A stretch of DNA of 64,000 bases from Mactromeris polynyma (taxonomy: Eukaryota; Mollusca; Bivalvia; Venerida; Mactridae). Both the position numbers and the translations under genes were made by a program. Below are positions 37,801 through 49,907 of this stretch, in pieces. Numbering within the stretch: the stretch's first letter is position 1; every line of letters starts with the position of its first letter. The notes under the pieces were generated by a model. It was not told the origin of the DNA and searched no databases. It saw only the letters and a list, made by a program, of their open reading frames with translations. The stretch spans positions 186,001 to 250,000 of the forward strand of contig JASFXZ010000055.1 of NCBI GenBank assembly GCA_032209605.1. The letters are read 5' to 3'.

Positions 37801-40570
37801 TTGTCAAATATAGATAATTGTTGAATCTTTTTTGGCACTCTTAAGTTAAAATACTTGCAAATTGCTACCATAAATTACTATGTAACATTTTATTCAAGTT
37901 CTTGTACATATTTAAACTTTATTGTGACGTCAAATTTACTATTTTCAGTTAAAATTAGATTTAATGGAAGAAGATGAAGATGGAAATCCGAGTACTGCTG
38001 ATGGTTCATTTGTCATGTACAACTATGCTAGATTATCTACCCTGTTCAAACATTTTGAGGAAGCTGTTGCACTAAGTATGTAATACCTAAGTATGTAATA
38101 CGTATTATATTATTTTAACAATAGAACTGATGCTCGTCAAATTATGCATCTTCAATAGCGCTCAAAAGTCTCAGTTATGTCTGTAGTTTTCGCAGTTCAT
38201 ATTTTGATGATATTACAAAATAATATCTTGTTTTATATATATAAGCTGTTCTACAAGAAAACCTGACACCCAGTCAAATAATAGAAACAAATTGCAAACA
38301 CTCTAGGAGTCGCATTTTGCATCAAAATCATCCAGAAAATTGATCAGAATTCTTTTTTTGATCAAGTTTAGGTCAGTCGAGTGGTATAGAGATTTTGGTT
38401 TATTTTTGTCTCCTCCATGCATACATAATACTACTATTCCTAGATTTGATATGGGTTGCATTTATTTCAGATACTTACCCGCCATTACCACCTATTGATG
38501 AAATAGATTTCAAAACATTGAGAGAAGAGGTACTTATGTTTTAACTAGAAAATAATTTTGCTCTTATTTAGCTAGAATAGATTGTTTACCTAGTACTATT
38601 TGGTTTCAAATTGACAACTAGAGAATGCTTAGATGGTCAGTGGTCAAACTTCGTTGGATGTCTGTGATCAGCAGATGACCCCTGTTATTTTGGGGGAGGT
38701 CAAAGGTATATTGGACAGTACTTTGACAATGAATTACATGTGACATGCTATCATGGGGACATCTTTGTGTTTGACTTACAGCTCTTGTTAATATTTTCAG
38801 GATTTCAGGGTGTATATGTAAATTGTTGTTATCTTATATGTAACTGTCCTATTTGTTGTCTATCCAGGCATATTTGATAGATAATTTAAATCTAACAATA
38901 TTCAAGCATGAGAATTTTCCGCGTATTTGACGTTCGCAAGTGCCGTTTTTGAGACAATTTAAGCCATCTTAGATGCTTACAAGCCAGGAGCTTCAGCGGT
39001 ACCCTGGACCCCTTGCTGAATTTTCAGCTGATTTTTAATTGTCTGATGTCTGAATTTTGTATGCAGTCTCTGTCTCTCATTTACACAGAAGTTTTGGCAA
39101 TGCTAGTATTCTATTGTCTGTTTTCTGTGTGTATTTTCAGGCTGAATGGTGTCTTTTGTATAATTATGTTTATACATTTCCATCTCTGGTAGAACAGACG
39201 ATAGAATATTTGGAAGACACTTGTACTATTCTTGCAAACATACATACACATAAGGTATGTGGTATTAAACGTTCTGATTTTGTAAAGGGTTTATGCTGGT
39301 ATTCATTAATATTAAAATGCTGTTCTTATTGGAAAGTCTACAGTTTTTTTATTTCACTGTATTAGTGCGTTGTTAGATATCGCTTCTCAGATGGAGCATC
39401 AAGTGAATTAAACAGCAGTATAATCTATATTTAAAAAATTGATGTTGGTGAATATATGTGTATTTATGGTGTTACAACGTATTCTTTAATAATGTATATT
39501 CAAGGGAGGTAATCTGTATAGATACAAGATAGATACTCCATTGATGTAATTGTTATTTTTCAGGTCTCTCAGATGCTGTGTTCTTTGAGTAGATCATTAA
39601 GTTCTTACTACAGCAGGTTTCATGTTTTAGGGGTATGTATGACATGTTTGGGTTGTATTATCGTGTGCATATGATGATCTCTTGTCATCTTTCAATGTCC
39701 CCTAATACTTGGAAAATGTTGATAAAATTTCACTGCTAACCAAAATGAAACACATAAATATCTTATGCACAGCTACCATTGTGTTCTATGTTTAATTGTC
39801 ACACCGACTCATTTATGCAGAATGCTTATGTTCTATTTGCTATCATACGCTATTGCTGGGTTAAAATAGTTCTATGTATGAGTTATTAATGCTTTTATAG
39901 AAGTTGTGTTCATGCTTTAATATTATTTGCATAATAGAATATGACACAAATTAGTGTGAAATTTTATTTTGGTTTACACTTGGTGAATTTGAAGGTTCCT
40001 GCATCATATGCATTCAGGTGCCATCTTAGAATGACAAATCAATATTCAATCCAATGAAAATAACACCTGTTATTCTCACTGCTTTGACAATGAGATATCA
40101 AGCTATAATCTACTGATACATTCCAGTAAATCACTGAAAAGCATGAAATTATTTATGATACTACTTTAGGCTGGACATTTTAAAAGATCCCACAATTACA
40201 ATATTTACCTCCCTTGTTCTGAATTGTCTGCCATATTGATAGGAAAATTTCCTTTAAGTTTTTAGGGAATATTAACATGCAATTATCTTGGTATTTTCTC
40301 AATTATCACATATTTGGAAATTACTCCTATAAGGGCTTGTCAGTATTTCCTATCGGAATGGCTGACGATTAAGAGCAAGGGAAGTAAATATTGTTGATGT
40401 AGAGACTATCTATTGCAATTTGTAATGTTGACTATCTCTTGCTTTTACAGGAGCCTCGGTCTCACCTTCTTCCTACTATGTATGCTAGGATATATCTTCT
40501 GAAAGCTGTCCATCAAGTCATGGAGAATGGGTTTGCATTGATGGGAATACAACCTTTGTCACAATTATAG
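31870..40570 (+). CDS. DALRD3: DALR anticodon-binding domain protein 3, 13 exons
   Basis: Coding exons: 31870-32013, 33010-33320, 33716-34029, 34544-34608, 35168-35284, 35977-36056, 36402-36460, 37339-37421, 37949-38075, 38471-38529, 39141-39254, 39564-39632, 40451-40570. They are in phase and give 553 residues (human 543). DALRD3 resembles the tail of arginyl-tRNA synthetase. In human cells it binds tRNA-Arg and recruits METTL2 to make m3C at position 32. Matches to the human protein include KHLVYGSV (human KHLICGPV), IKFEMLS, FVMYNYARLSTLF, SSYYSRFHVLGEPRSHL and a C-terminal MYARIYLLKAVHQV. The DALR helical domain occupies about residues 380-553. Introns 1, 4 and 7 hold SINE-like pieces or short open frames that break phase and are not exons. 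Polyadenylation hexamers occur at 40857 and 40942. The segment from exon 9 to beyond the stop is duplicated at 55.2 kb. Confidence 0.93.
32597..32700 (-). mobile_element. SINE-like fragment in DALRD3 intron 1
   Basis: On minus, GGCAAAGTGGAAGAGCACCC (A-box-like) then AGAGGTTCCAATCCAACTT (B-box-like) and terminal CACAATCCCTGA, the same architecture as the copies near 22.6 and 47.65 kb. Confidence 0.5.
36600..36715 (-). mobile_element. SINE-like fragment in DALRD3 intron 7
   Basis: Same family in minus orientation: AGGTCC...GTAATCCAGTCTTGGATGAG with terminal CACAACCCTGATTTTGG. More diverged than the others. Confidence 0.4.
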
Positions 40571-40975
40571 TTCAGATACTCTGTCAATAATTTATGTGGA
40601 AATTCGAATTGTGTTGCAATATCTATGTTTGTTAAGCACATGATAATAATATACATTAATATTATTGAAGATTTGAATCAAACGCTTTTAGTTGCTTAAT
40701 TCAAAGGCACAAAGTTCGTAATTATTTAACAAAGTTGTTCGGTCCTGCTGCAGCAAAATGTTCCTATGTTTAGATAAGGCTGGTATTTTTACATGACCTT
40801 GAATTTGATATTCGGGAAAATTTTCTTTTCATATTGATAACAATTTTGTAGTTGCAAATAAATAGTGAGCTATAGTATCTGATAATTGATATTGTATTGT
40901 CTTACCCTTTGTCTTACCTGTATGATAAATGCTGCTTTTAAAATAAAATAATGTGAAGAATTGATATTTGTGTCT
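38018..40975 (+). repeat. Segmental duplication unit A, DALRD3-tail part
   Basis: Aligns directly with 55206-58218. Homology starts inside exon 9 at ATGTACAACTATGCTAG and ends at GATATTTGTGTCTT. Exon sequences are nearly identical, and introns show scattered substitutions and small indels. Confidence 0.9.
40199..40393. mobile_element. MITE, CAATATTTACCTCCCTTGTT family, intron 12 of DALRD3
   Basis: The left arm CAATATTTACCTCCCTTGTT and right arm AGCAAGGGAAGTAAATATTG are inverted. Internal phrase GGAAATTACTCCTATAAGGG. Copied with the duplication to 57443-57637. A less-decayed relative is at 54805-55094. Confidence 0.75.
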
Positions 40976-42109
40976 TCATACCGAAGAATCTTCATCATCA
41001 GATCAGCCGATAGTTATCGATGCGTGTGTCGCTAATCAGTGGACACGGTGGTCGGAAACATTCGGAAACACTCGGAAGCCTCCGTGATTTACCGATTTAT
41101 GATATGATTTCATGATCATTATCGTTCGCGAATTAATTAGCCACCCCGCTGTGTTAAGCCAGCATAATGAAATTGCCCCGGGCAGTACTAATTTATCAGA
41201 ATGTATTATACATTCATGATACTTATTGTAGGCTCTTTCGAAATAAATATATTGAATCATGAACAGAACAGAACATAAAGTTTACTATCGACTTGAGCGA
41301 TTACAGCTCATCATCGTTAGCAAATTATGCATACAAATACATCATCATGTGATGTGAAAAAATTAATACATATATTAAAGAATAACATCAATAGCATTGT
41401 AATATTTGTTCTTAAATTAACCATTTCATACATAAAGATGAATATTACAAGTGATTGTATAAACAGATAATAACAAAACAAAAGAAATGGGAATAAACTC
41501 AATTAATCCTAACATTCAGTATGACATTCCTCTGATTAAGTGCGTGTTTTACTGAATAAGGCCAAGGTATATAAAGTTTTTTTTCTCATTTGATTGAAGT
41601 AATTCTTAAAATGAAAACATAGGTTTTTTGAAATAATAAGTCTTAATATGTTTCATACCTAAAAGTTCGAAACAAGGACATATGCGCGTGAAGTGAAATT
41701 CATTTTATTAATCATTTAAATTATAACATAAACAATATCTTACATAACGTTGGATTTGATTTCTTTGTGCATCATACAGTTTTGCCTTGTACTTTTTTCG
41801 GCCAGGTAGGCTGTGTATTATGGTAGCTACTTAGCTTTCTAGCATCGCAAACATACATTTGTCTCTTCTCAACAGAAATTATAATGACACTTATTTTGTC
41901 TGTTACAATTAAAGATATCATCTTGTATTTTTGAGGATGGAGTGCAATTATTTATACATCATAGGTGCATTGGTGATTTTGTCTAATTGATAGTAAATAC
42001 AAATTTATTTGTGATATATCATGAACAATTGTGTACGCCAGACAATAAGTATAACACTTAAGCCTGTAGTTTGAATACAGTATTCTGTTCTGTGTAGATT
42101 CGCATTGTT

Positions 42110-43790
42110 AACCAGGTTTTTGAAAAAAAACAGGTTATTAGAATGGTGTATGTCGTTGGGCGGGCGGGCGGGCGTCAAACTGGGTGGTTTCCGGCGAATA
42201 ACTTGAGTTACATTGATCATATTGACTTCAAACTTGGTGTATAGTAAGAACATGTTGAGAGCTCAATTGGGATTGCTTTTGGGATCGGTCCAACAAAGGT
42301 CAAGGTCACCGTTACTAAAAATAGAAATTTGGTTTCCGGCGAATAACTTGAGTTACATTGATCATATTGACATCAAACTTGGTGTATAGTAAGAACATGT
42401 GGAGAACTTGCTTAGGATTGCTTTTGGGTTCCGTCCGACAAAGGTCAAGGTCACCATTACTAAAAATAGAAATTTGGTTTCCGGCGAATAACTGGAGTTA
42501 CATGGATCATATTGACATCAAACTTGGTATATAGTAAGAACACGTGGAGAGCTCGCTTGGGATTGCTTTTGGGTTCGGTCCAACAAAGGTCAAGGTCACC
42601 GTTACTAAAAATAGAAATTTGGTTTCCGGCGAATAACATGAGTTACATTGATCATATTGACTTCAAACTTGGTGTATAGTAAGAACATGTTGAGAGCTCA
42701 ATTGGGATTGCTTTTGGGATCGGTCCAACAAAGGTCAAGGTCACCGTTACTAAAACTAGCAATTTGGTTTCCGGCGAATAACTTGAGTTTCGTTAATCCT
42801 ATTGACATCAAACTTGGTGTACAGTAAGAACATGTGGAGAGCTTGCTTGGGATTGCTTTTGGACCCGTTCTGACGAAGGTCAAGGTAACCATTACTAAAA
42901 ATAGCAGTTTGGTTTCCGTTGAATAACTTGAGTTTCGTTGAACATATTGCCATCAAACTTGGTGTACAGTAAGAACATGTGGAGAGCTCGCTTGGGATTA
43001 CTTTTGGGTTCGGTCCATCAAAGGTCAAGGTCACCATTACTAAAAATAGAAATTTGGTTTCCGGCCAATAACTTTTGTTTTGTTGATCATATTGACATCA
43101 AACTTGGTGTATAGTAAGAAAATGTGAAGAGCTTGCTTGGGGTTGTTTTTGGACTCGTTCCGCCAAAGGTCAAGGTCACCATTACTTAAAGTAGCAATTT
43201 GGTTTCCGGCGAATAACTTTAGATTTGTTAGTCATATTGACATCAAACTTGGTGTATAGTAAGAACATGTGGAGAGCTCGCTTGGGATTGCTTTTGGAAT
43301 CGTTTTGTCAAAGGTCAAGGTCACCTTTACTAAAATTGCAATTTGCTCTCCGGCTAATAACTTTAGATTTGTTGGTCATATTGACATCAAACTTGGTGTA
43401 TAGTAAGAACATGTGGAGAGCTCGCTTGGGATTGCTTTTGGAATCGTTTTGTCAAAGGTCAAGGTCACCTTTACTAAAAATTGCAATTTGCTCTCCGGCT
43501 AATAACTTTAGATTTGTTGGTCATATTGACATCAAACTTGGTGTATAGTAAGAACATGTGAAGATCTCGCTTGGGATTGCTTTTGGGTTCGTTCCGTCCA
43601 AGGTCAAGGTCACTTAAATTTTAAAAATCAGTTTCCACTTAATATCTTTGCTATTCGTGGGTGTATTGACATCAACGTGTGAGTGTTTGTATGCATGTAT
43701 CACCTCTGGCACCTTTGCAGCATTGATAATCATGTATTCATTATACAAATAGAGCCTTGGTTACAAATAATTAGGTTTAAAACCTGGTTT
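42110..43790. mobile_element. Element with AACCAGGTTT hairpin ends and a core tandem array
   Basis: The left end AACCAGGTTTTT followed by AAAAACAGGTT forms a hairpin. The right end AGGTTTAAAACCTGGTTT is also self-complementary and is the reverse complement of the left motif. Just inside the left end is (GGGC)n, GTTGGGCGGGCGGGCGGGCG. The core is ten 145-bp repeats. This plan, terminal structures around a core of about 150-bp repeats, resembles the bivalve pearl/CvA-type elements related to Helentrons. The match in family is inference. Confidence 0.6.
42186..43640. repeat. Ten-copy 145-bp tandem array, one AGGTCAAGGTCA per unit
   Basis: Starts of the GGTTTCCGGCGAATAAC motif fall at 42186, 42331, 42476, 42621, 42766, 42911, 43056 and 43201, then CTCTCCGGCTAATAAC at about 43345 and 43490, a regular 145-bp spacing. 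Units diverge by point changes. The two units starting near 43345 and 43490 share CTCTCCGGCT and look like a recent pair. Each unit ends with AAGGTCAAGGTCA, the DR0 half-site pair recognised by several orphan nuclear receptors (one unit has GGTAACC). The repeat gives long open frames on both strands, which I do not regard as genes. Confidence 0.95.
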
Positions 43791-44846
43791 GTGGGCATTG
43801 CCCATTTCTTGTTTATACATGTATTCGGGCATTTGTTTAATATATATGGGCAAATAAACATTCAATTAAAAAGCAGGGTTTGGGCACTATAATCGGATCC
43901 TGACTAGTCTATGATTTAGGAATAAAATCTGGACGCATTAATTTTCAAATATTACCAGAGACATAAATGATAAGTTTTATCATATTTTGGCAAACAAATC
44001 AAGCTAATCTGGACTATTGAAGTGAATAAGTATCAAATGTATATTATTCATGGACTTATCTATCTTGCAAAAAACGACATAAAATTTTAAAATTTATTTT
44101 ATATAAGCAAAGACCTAAATACCATTTAGCGCAACTAACATAGACCATTGAATGAAGTCTCGCTACTACTAGTACTAGTTTCGTCTTGTAATCTGTATTA
44201 TTGCTATCGTTAATGTTCTTTTAATGAATGTTACATTAACAACCATTGCTTGACGCCAATTATAAATTACAGATCTGGTATCAGGTGTTCGTGTCTGTGA
44301 ATAGGTACCCTCAATGCCATTCAAAAAGATATAATATAGGTGATCAAACTGAATTGCATTCCACAGTGATCTCTATCTCAAGAAGTTTATGTTCTGTATG
44401 GGTAGTCATATTTTCGTGTCTGTGTATAATTATATGTACCCTCAATGTCATTCAAAAACACTATACAGTTGATCAAACAAAGACGATTGAATACATGATA
44501 TTTTGAAAGTTGAACGGGTATATGGAAGATAATCGCTACATTATTACATTATGAATCATGTCATTTGTCTTTGAAGCGTTGTTACTTCTGATATCAGTTT
44601 ATGCCATCTGCTGTCTGTCACTGATAGGGTTTCATTTGTAGTTCATCGTGTGAAATTCTTCGTTCTAATAATCAAATTGCTGCTTACTTAGGAGTCTTCA
44701 AATTCGGTATATAACCATGTACTTATAATTGTACATGATGTATTATTGTCCAATGTCAAAGACTTGTTTTAGCTTTATACTTTCCTTAGTGTAATCTATC
44801 GTAATCTAACCAAATTACTTGTCCATTATTTGTAAGTGGATATGGG

Positions 44847-44952
44847 CAAAGACCTAAACACCACAAAATAACTAATGGAAAATACTGGTAACTTTTCCTA
44901 GAGATTTTACTTTATCTGGCCGAGTAGCGCGTCTGTGGTATTTAGGTCTTTG
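44847..44952. mobile_element. 106-bp foldback element
   Basis: CAAAGACCTAAACACCAC (44847-44864) and GTGGTATTTAGGTCTTTG (44935-44952) are inverted with one mismatch in 18. A lone copy of the end, GCAAAGACCTAAATACCA, lies at about 44107. Confidence 0.65.
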
Positions 44953-45603
44953 ATATAAATTATGCAGGCTATTTGTCTAAATAATTGTGACATCTGTATT
45001 TTACAATATTAATAGCATTAATATCATAATTTTCACTTTTAAATATTAAGTAAAACAATATCATATAAAAATATATTTATTGTAGTCGAATTATACTGTT
45101 TTAAATTTCACACCTTGACATAATAAAAAGTCAATCTATTGTCACCCTATAATGAACCACACCAATATTTTATTTCAAGGCTCTATATAAAAAGTCACAT
45201 TTCCCCAAATGATATCCTATAAAGCGCACTTATTGTTAATTAACAGCTTGTATAATCGCTGCTGGACCCCCCTAGTGTGACCATCCAGAGATCAAGTGCC
45301 ATAAAACTTCGGTCATACTCGGTCATACTCGGTCATACTCTGATGGTCTTCCGAACATTTCCGAACGTGGTAAAAAACATACTATATGATTTTAAAGTGT
45401 AAAAAAGACCATTTTCCTCTTTAAATATTTTCACAAAATAAATACCAATTGACAGAGAAATAATTATGGTTTATGAGACCAGTTGCATTTTGTTAATATC
45501 ATTAACCGTTTTTAAATGACATTAAGTTAATTTCAGAGTAAATTGTTTTCGCCTATATATTCTATATAGCACTTGTAACTGTTTTAAAGTTAAAAAAATA
45601 CCT

Positions 45604-46164
45604 AAATTTATAAATTCACATTGTACAATTATTCATTCACACTTTGAGTAAAATGTCCCCAGTTCATAAGAACATATTGTAATGGCCCCAGCAAAAAACA
45701 ATCTGGAGACCAGTCTCAAAGTTCATGATACAGATTTGTTGTCTCCGAGGACAGTATGAAAATTGACAAATGAGACTGGTCTCCTCACTCACAGCCTTAA
45801 AACCTTGGACTCTGATAAAGTTAATAATCTCAGTCTATGTTCTGCTTCACCAAACAAAACTGTATTGTAACTCGCTGAACAGATATAAGACACTTGAATC
45901 AGTTGATCATAATCATGTGGAAGAATTCTCATCATCTGATAATCGATACTGCGCAAAATTGTCTATATAGAACTATGAAGGAATTTAGCTTTAAATTCGT
46001 ATAACTTTTTATCCGTTAAAGATATCAAAACAATGCAAACGGTTTTAAAATGTTTCAATATTCCCCTTTCATTCAAATGTTTTACCTTTTATTTGAAATA
46101 AAAGTAAAATGGCATTTTACTCAAAGTGTGAATGAATAATTGTACAATGTGAATTTATAAATTT
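45604..46164. mobile_element. 561-bp element with perfect 52-bp inverted ends
   Basis: 45604-45655 and 46113-46164 are exact reverse complements (core CAAAGTGTGAATGAATAATT on the right side). A nested inverted pair, GGAGACCAGTCTCA at 45705 and TGAGACTGGTCTCC at 45771, lies inside. In unit B the left part of the interior (58218-58470) is present in the opposite orientation relative to the same flank. Confidence 0.85.
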
Positions 46165-46952
46165 TCTTTATATTAAGAAAACCAGTTCTTTATTCTTTAT
46201 ATGGTTTATTAGCAAGTCACATGTGTTGGTATGAATACTCACAGAACAAGGGAAATAATCAATTTATTCAAGTCTCTGTAATTGACTCCTGGTTTACCTT
46301 CCTTAGACCACTACGTGATACACAAATGCTGTTCATGGAGATACAAACGGCTTTGATTAATGTACATTATAAGTTTTACATGAGAAAAACACGTGGTATA
46401 ACATTGCATATATACCACCTCAAAACTAGGACCACCTCATTAATAAGATAATATTTTCCCGGACAAAATTTCAAATTTTCTTCGAAATTGTAACTTGATA
46501 ATCAGACCACCTCATCATCGACAGTCAAATTAAAACCAGTCTTAGAACTTGAGGTATGTACTCAAATATGTAATGCAGTGCTGTATGGTGGCTGTGAATA
46601 TACTCTGGATTGTGCACTTTTTAGTTCACTTGGGTTCACGGTGAACCATGTTGATCATTTGACCATCAAATATCTTTGCTGAATTATTGTTTTGAATAGT
46701 TGCTTGGCCTGTCTTGATGGAACAATACGGTATTGATTCCTAGATCAACTTGTACTGAATTTCATAATATGAAACGGGTCCTAGTTAGACAGAGGTTACC
46801 ATACCAACATTTTTTTAAACGTAGTTAATATGATAAAAACATGTATATCACAAGGAAGGTGAGGGCAGATCAGAAAGAACAGTGTAGATATACATAAATA
46901 AGGCAGCAAGTCGATACATTATACATGCTCATTGGATCCCTCCAGTTTTACA

Positions 46953-47146
46953 TCACGGCTGTGTGACGATTTTTGTCTCTTCGGTTTCCTCTTGTTGATC
47001 AGACGATTCTTTCCCATGATGCTGTCTTAACTTCCGGTGGCGGACAGGAAGGTCAGAGGTCAGGATTTCCGGTTCTGTTCCATCTATCATCTCTAACTCC
47101 CCCAGCTTCACTGTATGTGTCATTGGTCCAGTCTTCAGTAGGTCAG
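46953..47146 (-). CDS. Candidate terminal coding exon of an unidentified gene (unit A)
   Basis: On minus, a CTATTGTAG acceptor precedes a 194-nt open stretch that ends in TGA. In frame (phase 1 entry) it encodes 63 highly charged residues including TVKLGELEMIDGTEPEI and LPVRHRKLRQHH, ending TKIVTQP. The copy in unit B at 59395-59594 is conserved, with an in-frame 6-nt insertion that adds two basic residues. Frame preservation across the duplication and protein-like composition argue for coding. I could not find the preceding exon and do not recognise the protein. Confidence 0.45.
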
Positions 47147-47607
47147 CTACAATAGTAAGTTGAATATAATCTCGTTATTGTTCAATACATCAAGTTCACA
47201 TTGACTCTATTATGATACTGTTACTCAGTATAACGTATATCATATTACAATGCAAGTTTTATGCCGAGAGATTACGTTTGAATATGCGTGTTTTATCATA
47301 AAACGGATAAAAAAAGAAAAGATTTCTTGACTAGCCGTTATAAGATATTAAACGAATGCTTAATTTATACAATCTGTGATTTATTTCCCTTCATGTAGAT
47401 ACAAGGTGTAACTCTCACCCCCACCCCCCGTCTGGTAGGCTACCTTACAATCGAAAGCAAATCAACAATCGTTGACACATTCGGTTTTATACAAAATGTA
47501 ATTAATTGGTCTGATTTTAATGAGATTGAGAGACTTCATGCTCTCTTGTTACATATATTATGTTTTTTGTTCGACTACATGGTTTTGAAAACATTTAACC
47601 GTGAGGC

Positions 47608-47745
47608 AAAGTGGTTTGGTGGTAAAGTGTCTGACTCTTGATCCGAACGTTCTATCAGTTTGAGCCCCGCGTGGAGAGGGCGATGATTCACGTAAGTACT
47701 ACACAATCCCTGTCATTATGAGTCCTGATTAATAACACAGGATTC
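47608..47745 (+). mobile_element. SINE-like, tRNA-derived element
   Basis: AAAGTGGTTTGGTGGTAAAG (A-box-like), ATCAGTTTGAGCCCCGCG (B-box-like) and terminal CACAATCCCTG. Same family as the copies at 22.6, 32.65 and 36.65 kb. Copied to about 59985-60125. Confidence 0.55.
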
Positions 47746-49680
47746 ATTCATGGAGAGATATGAGTACAAGCTGTATTACATTCAATGTAAAATGCATCCA
47801 TTGAAATTAAACAATTTATGATAAATTATTGATTCAAATATACTTGATGCCATTAAAAACGCAACTATTTGCACTAGCCGTCATTTTGTAGTAGTCTTAC
47901 CAACTGTCAAAAGCATGTTACACAGTTATCTATGTGTTAATTCTTGTTCAAAACTTTATTAAACTCTAGACCAGTTATTGTTTATTTCATTATTGATTAA
48001 TTTTATGAAATTATGTTTGCGAAATAAAGAATATGTTTGCCTTTGTTATGTCATTTCATCTATATGCACACTTTTTGGTTGCGTTTTTAATGGCGTTAAG
48101 TATATATGCAATAGCGGTTATAGAGGTTGACCTTATGCTCGATCCAGGATCCAATTTGACGACTTTATGAAGTATCAGTACCGTCTGTTTCCGCCACTTA
48201 TATCGATACTTTACCAATTAAAATACTATTGATAAAGATACAATGATTATTTCCGAATCTTCGACAATTGACCTTCAAATAACGCTTATCTGCAGTCGTA
48301 CACTCGGAATCTATAGGCGTACTTCGGTCTCATCATTTTTCACTAACTATTGAACAAACTCGTTTTTGCAAAATGTTGTATATTGATTTGTATTATTACT
48401 TTGTCATAGTATGTAAATAATATATGTCTAAACTATAGCGTATATTGACAAATAAATCGACACCATTTGTTAATTAAAGTAATATAATGTATTGTTGTAT
48501 TTAGCTTAACACATAAATGAAAAATATATTTCATATAAAACATCAATACATATGAATTATATAACACAAGTTTTTTATTCGGTAATACGTTGCTGTTATT
48601 CATATTGAAGACGTTTCAGACAACGTAGCAATACCTGGATGACGGTCGTTCAAATAGGGTCAGGTAGAACTATATTTAAAATTTCACACATTTAGCTACA
48701 CAACATCGTAGCCTGGATTACATGCCCTTGTCATTACATTATACTCTTATGTGCAGAGTACGCTGGGTACCAGACTACACAACATCGTCGCACTATTTTC
48801 AAAACCATTCGTCATTTTGAGAAAAATCTATTTTAAAGTTTAACCCTCCTGTCGTTTTGTTACATTTTTAAGTTATGTGCATTCAAAAACAATATATGAA
48901 GTACAGATAGAAAGAGCTTCGAAACACGGTTTCAACGATAACAAATACTCAAATCCGCCAAAAATTGGGTTCACGGGGTTCTGGAAATAAGACGACCATA
49001 TGTCTTAAAATTTCACGCATACTGTATGAAAAACCTGTTTGTAACACATTTCTCGTTCGTTTTCACAACCTCTTGGTTCAGTGGGATACACTTTGTTTGA
49101 TGTCTCTGCTCCGAATAAATAACTTCCATGCTGCATATTCAGTTACCCGGTACTTTTGTGAGACAGGCTACATTATTTCGCATCAGGATTAAAGTTAGCG
49201 TTATTGTAAACTCGGGGCAAGTAATATCGGCACTTAAGGCCATTGAAAAAGTCACTGCCGAGTTGCAGTACGTTTTCTTGTTCTCATATGCATGTCCTGT
49301 TAGCATATACTTGCTACGTATAATAATTTTGCACCAACATATTTTTTTTCAATTTAAAAAAACATATAAAACACTAAGTACAGTCTTAGATCAATCAAAA
49401 ATAAAACGGTAACTTTATCAACCTACAAAGCAGTATCTTAACACGTACAATTGTCTATCATGTTATGTATATTTGGAACACGATTTCACCAGAAGTTAGG
49501 AATAAAGTCAATTGAACCTGTTTAAAAAACATTCTTACAAACTATTGTTAACCATAATGTATGAAAACTCGACACTTCGTTTAATATTTATATATAAGAA
49601 TACAAATGTATATGTAATTTTTCAGACGGTCTCATGTTAGAAAAGTAATATGTTCTGTTAATTAATGAGATGCCCAAATG
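47746..49680. other. Duplicated non-coding stretch, no gene seen
   Basis: Conserved in unit B with indels. At 48696-48788 unit A has CTACACAACATCGT twice, 79 bp apart, where unit B has it once, so one copy plus the spacer was lost or gained. Short open frames here shift between the two units and are not supported. Confidence 0.45.
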
Positions 49681-49683
49681 AAT

Positions 49684-49769
49684 ACAGTACAATATTAATA
49701 ATAAGACCACCATTGGTCCCTTGAAATTGTGTTCTTAATGTTGAGGTGGTCTTTAAGTGAGGTTTTACT
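49684..49769. mobile_element. CAGTAAAACCTC-family MITE, internally deleted
   Basis: TACAGTACAATATTAATAAT at the left and AGTGAGGTTTTACTC at the right with AAGACCACCATTGG inside. The counterpart in unit B (about 61881-62010) is longer and keeps TTGATGTTGAATAAAGAGC. Confidence 0.6.
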
Positions 49770-49907
49770 CTGATATTAATGTTATTATTGTAACATTCGG
49801 TACATCATTACACAGACATTGACGAGACGTCGAAAGATAAAAACGCCGAACAACATCCCGGAATCTAGGCAAGTGTCATGGCGGTATCAGTATGCCATAT
49901 ATCTAAC

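Larger units (their letters stand above)
40976..45603. other. 4.6-kb block in unit A that is absent from unit B
   Basis: In unit B the DALRD3 downstream sequence ends at about 58218 and continues directly with the inverted half of the 45.6-kb element. The corresponding 41.0-45.6-kb DNA is missing. The block holds the 1.7-kb repeat-array element, a foldback at 44.85 kb and a local duplication (GTACCCTCAATG(C/T)CATTCAAA at 44305 and 44437). No gene is supported within it. Confidence 0.7.

Noticed and set aside
43225..43548. Repetitive open frames in the 145-bp array
   Set aside because: The frames change with each unit's indels and exist only because of the repeat.
42186..43640. CRISPR-like or clustered-repeat array
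   Set aside because: Units are contiguous 145-bp tandem repeats without unique spacers, in eukaryotic DNA.
46973..47155. Plus-strand 60-codon frame conserved between the duplicates
   Set aside because: It is the antisense of the better supported minus-strand terminal exon, which has an acceptor and a charged, protein-like sequence.
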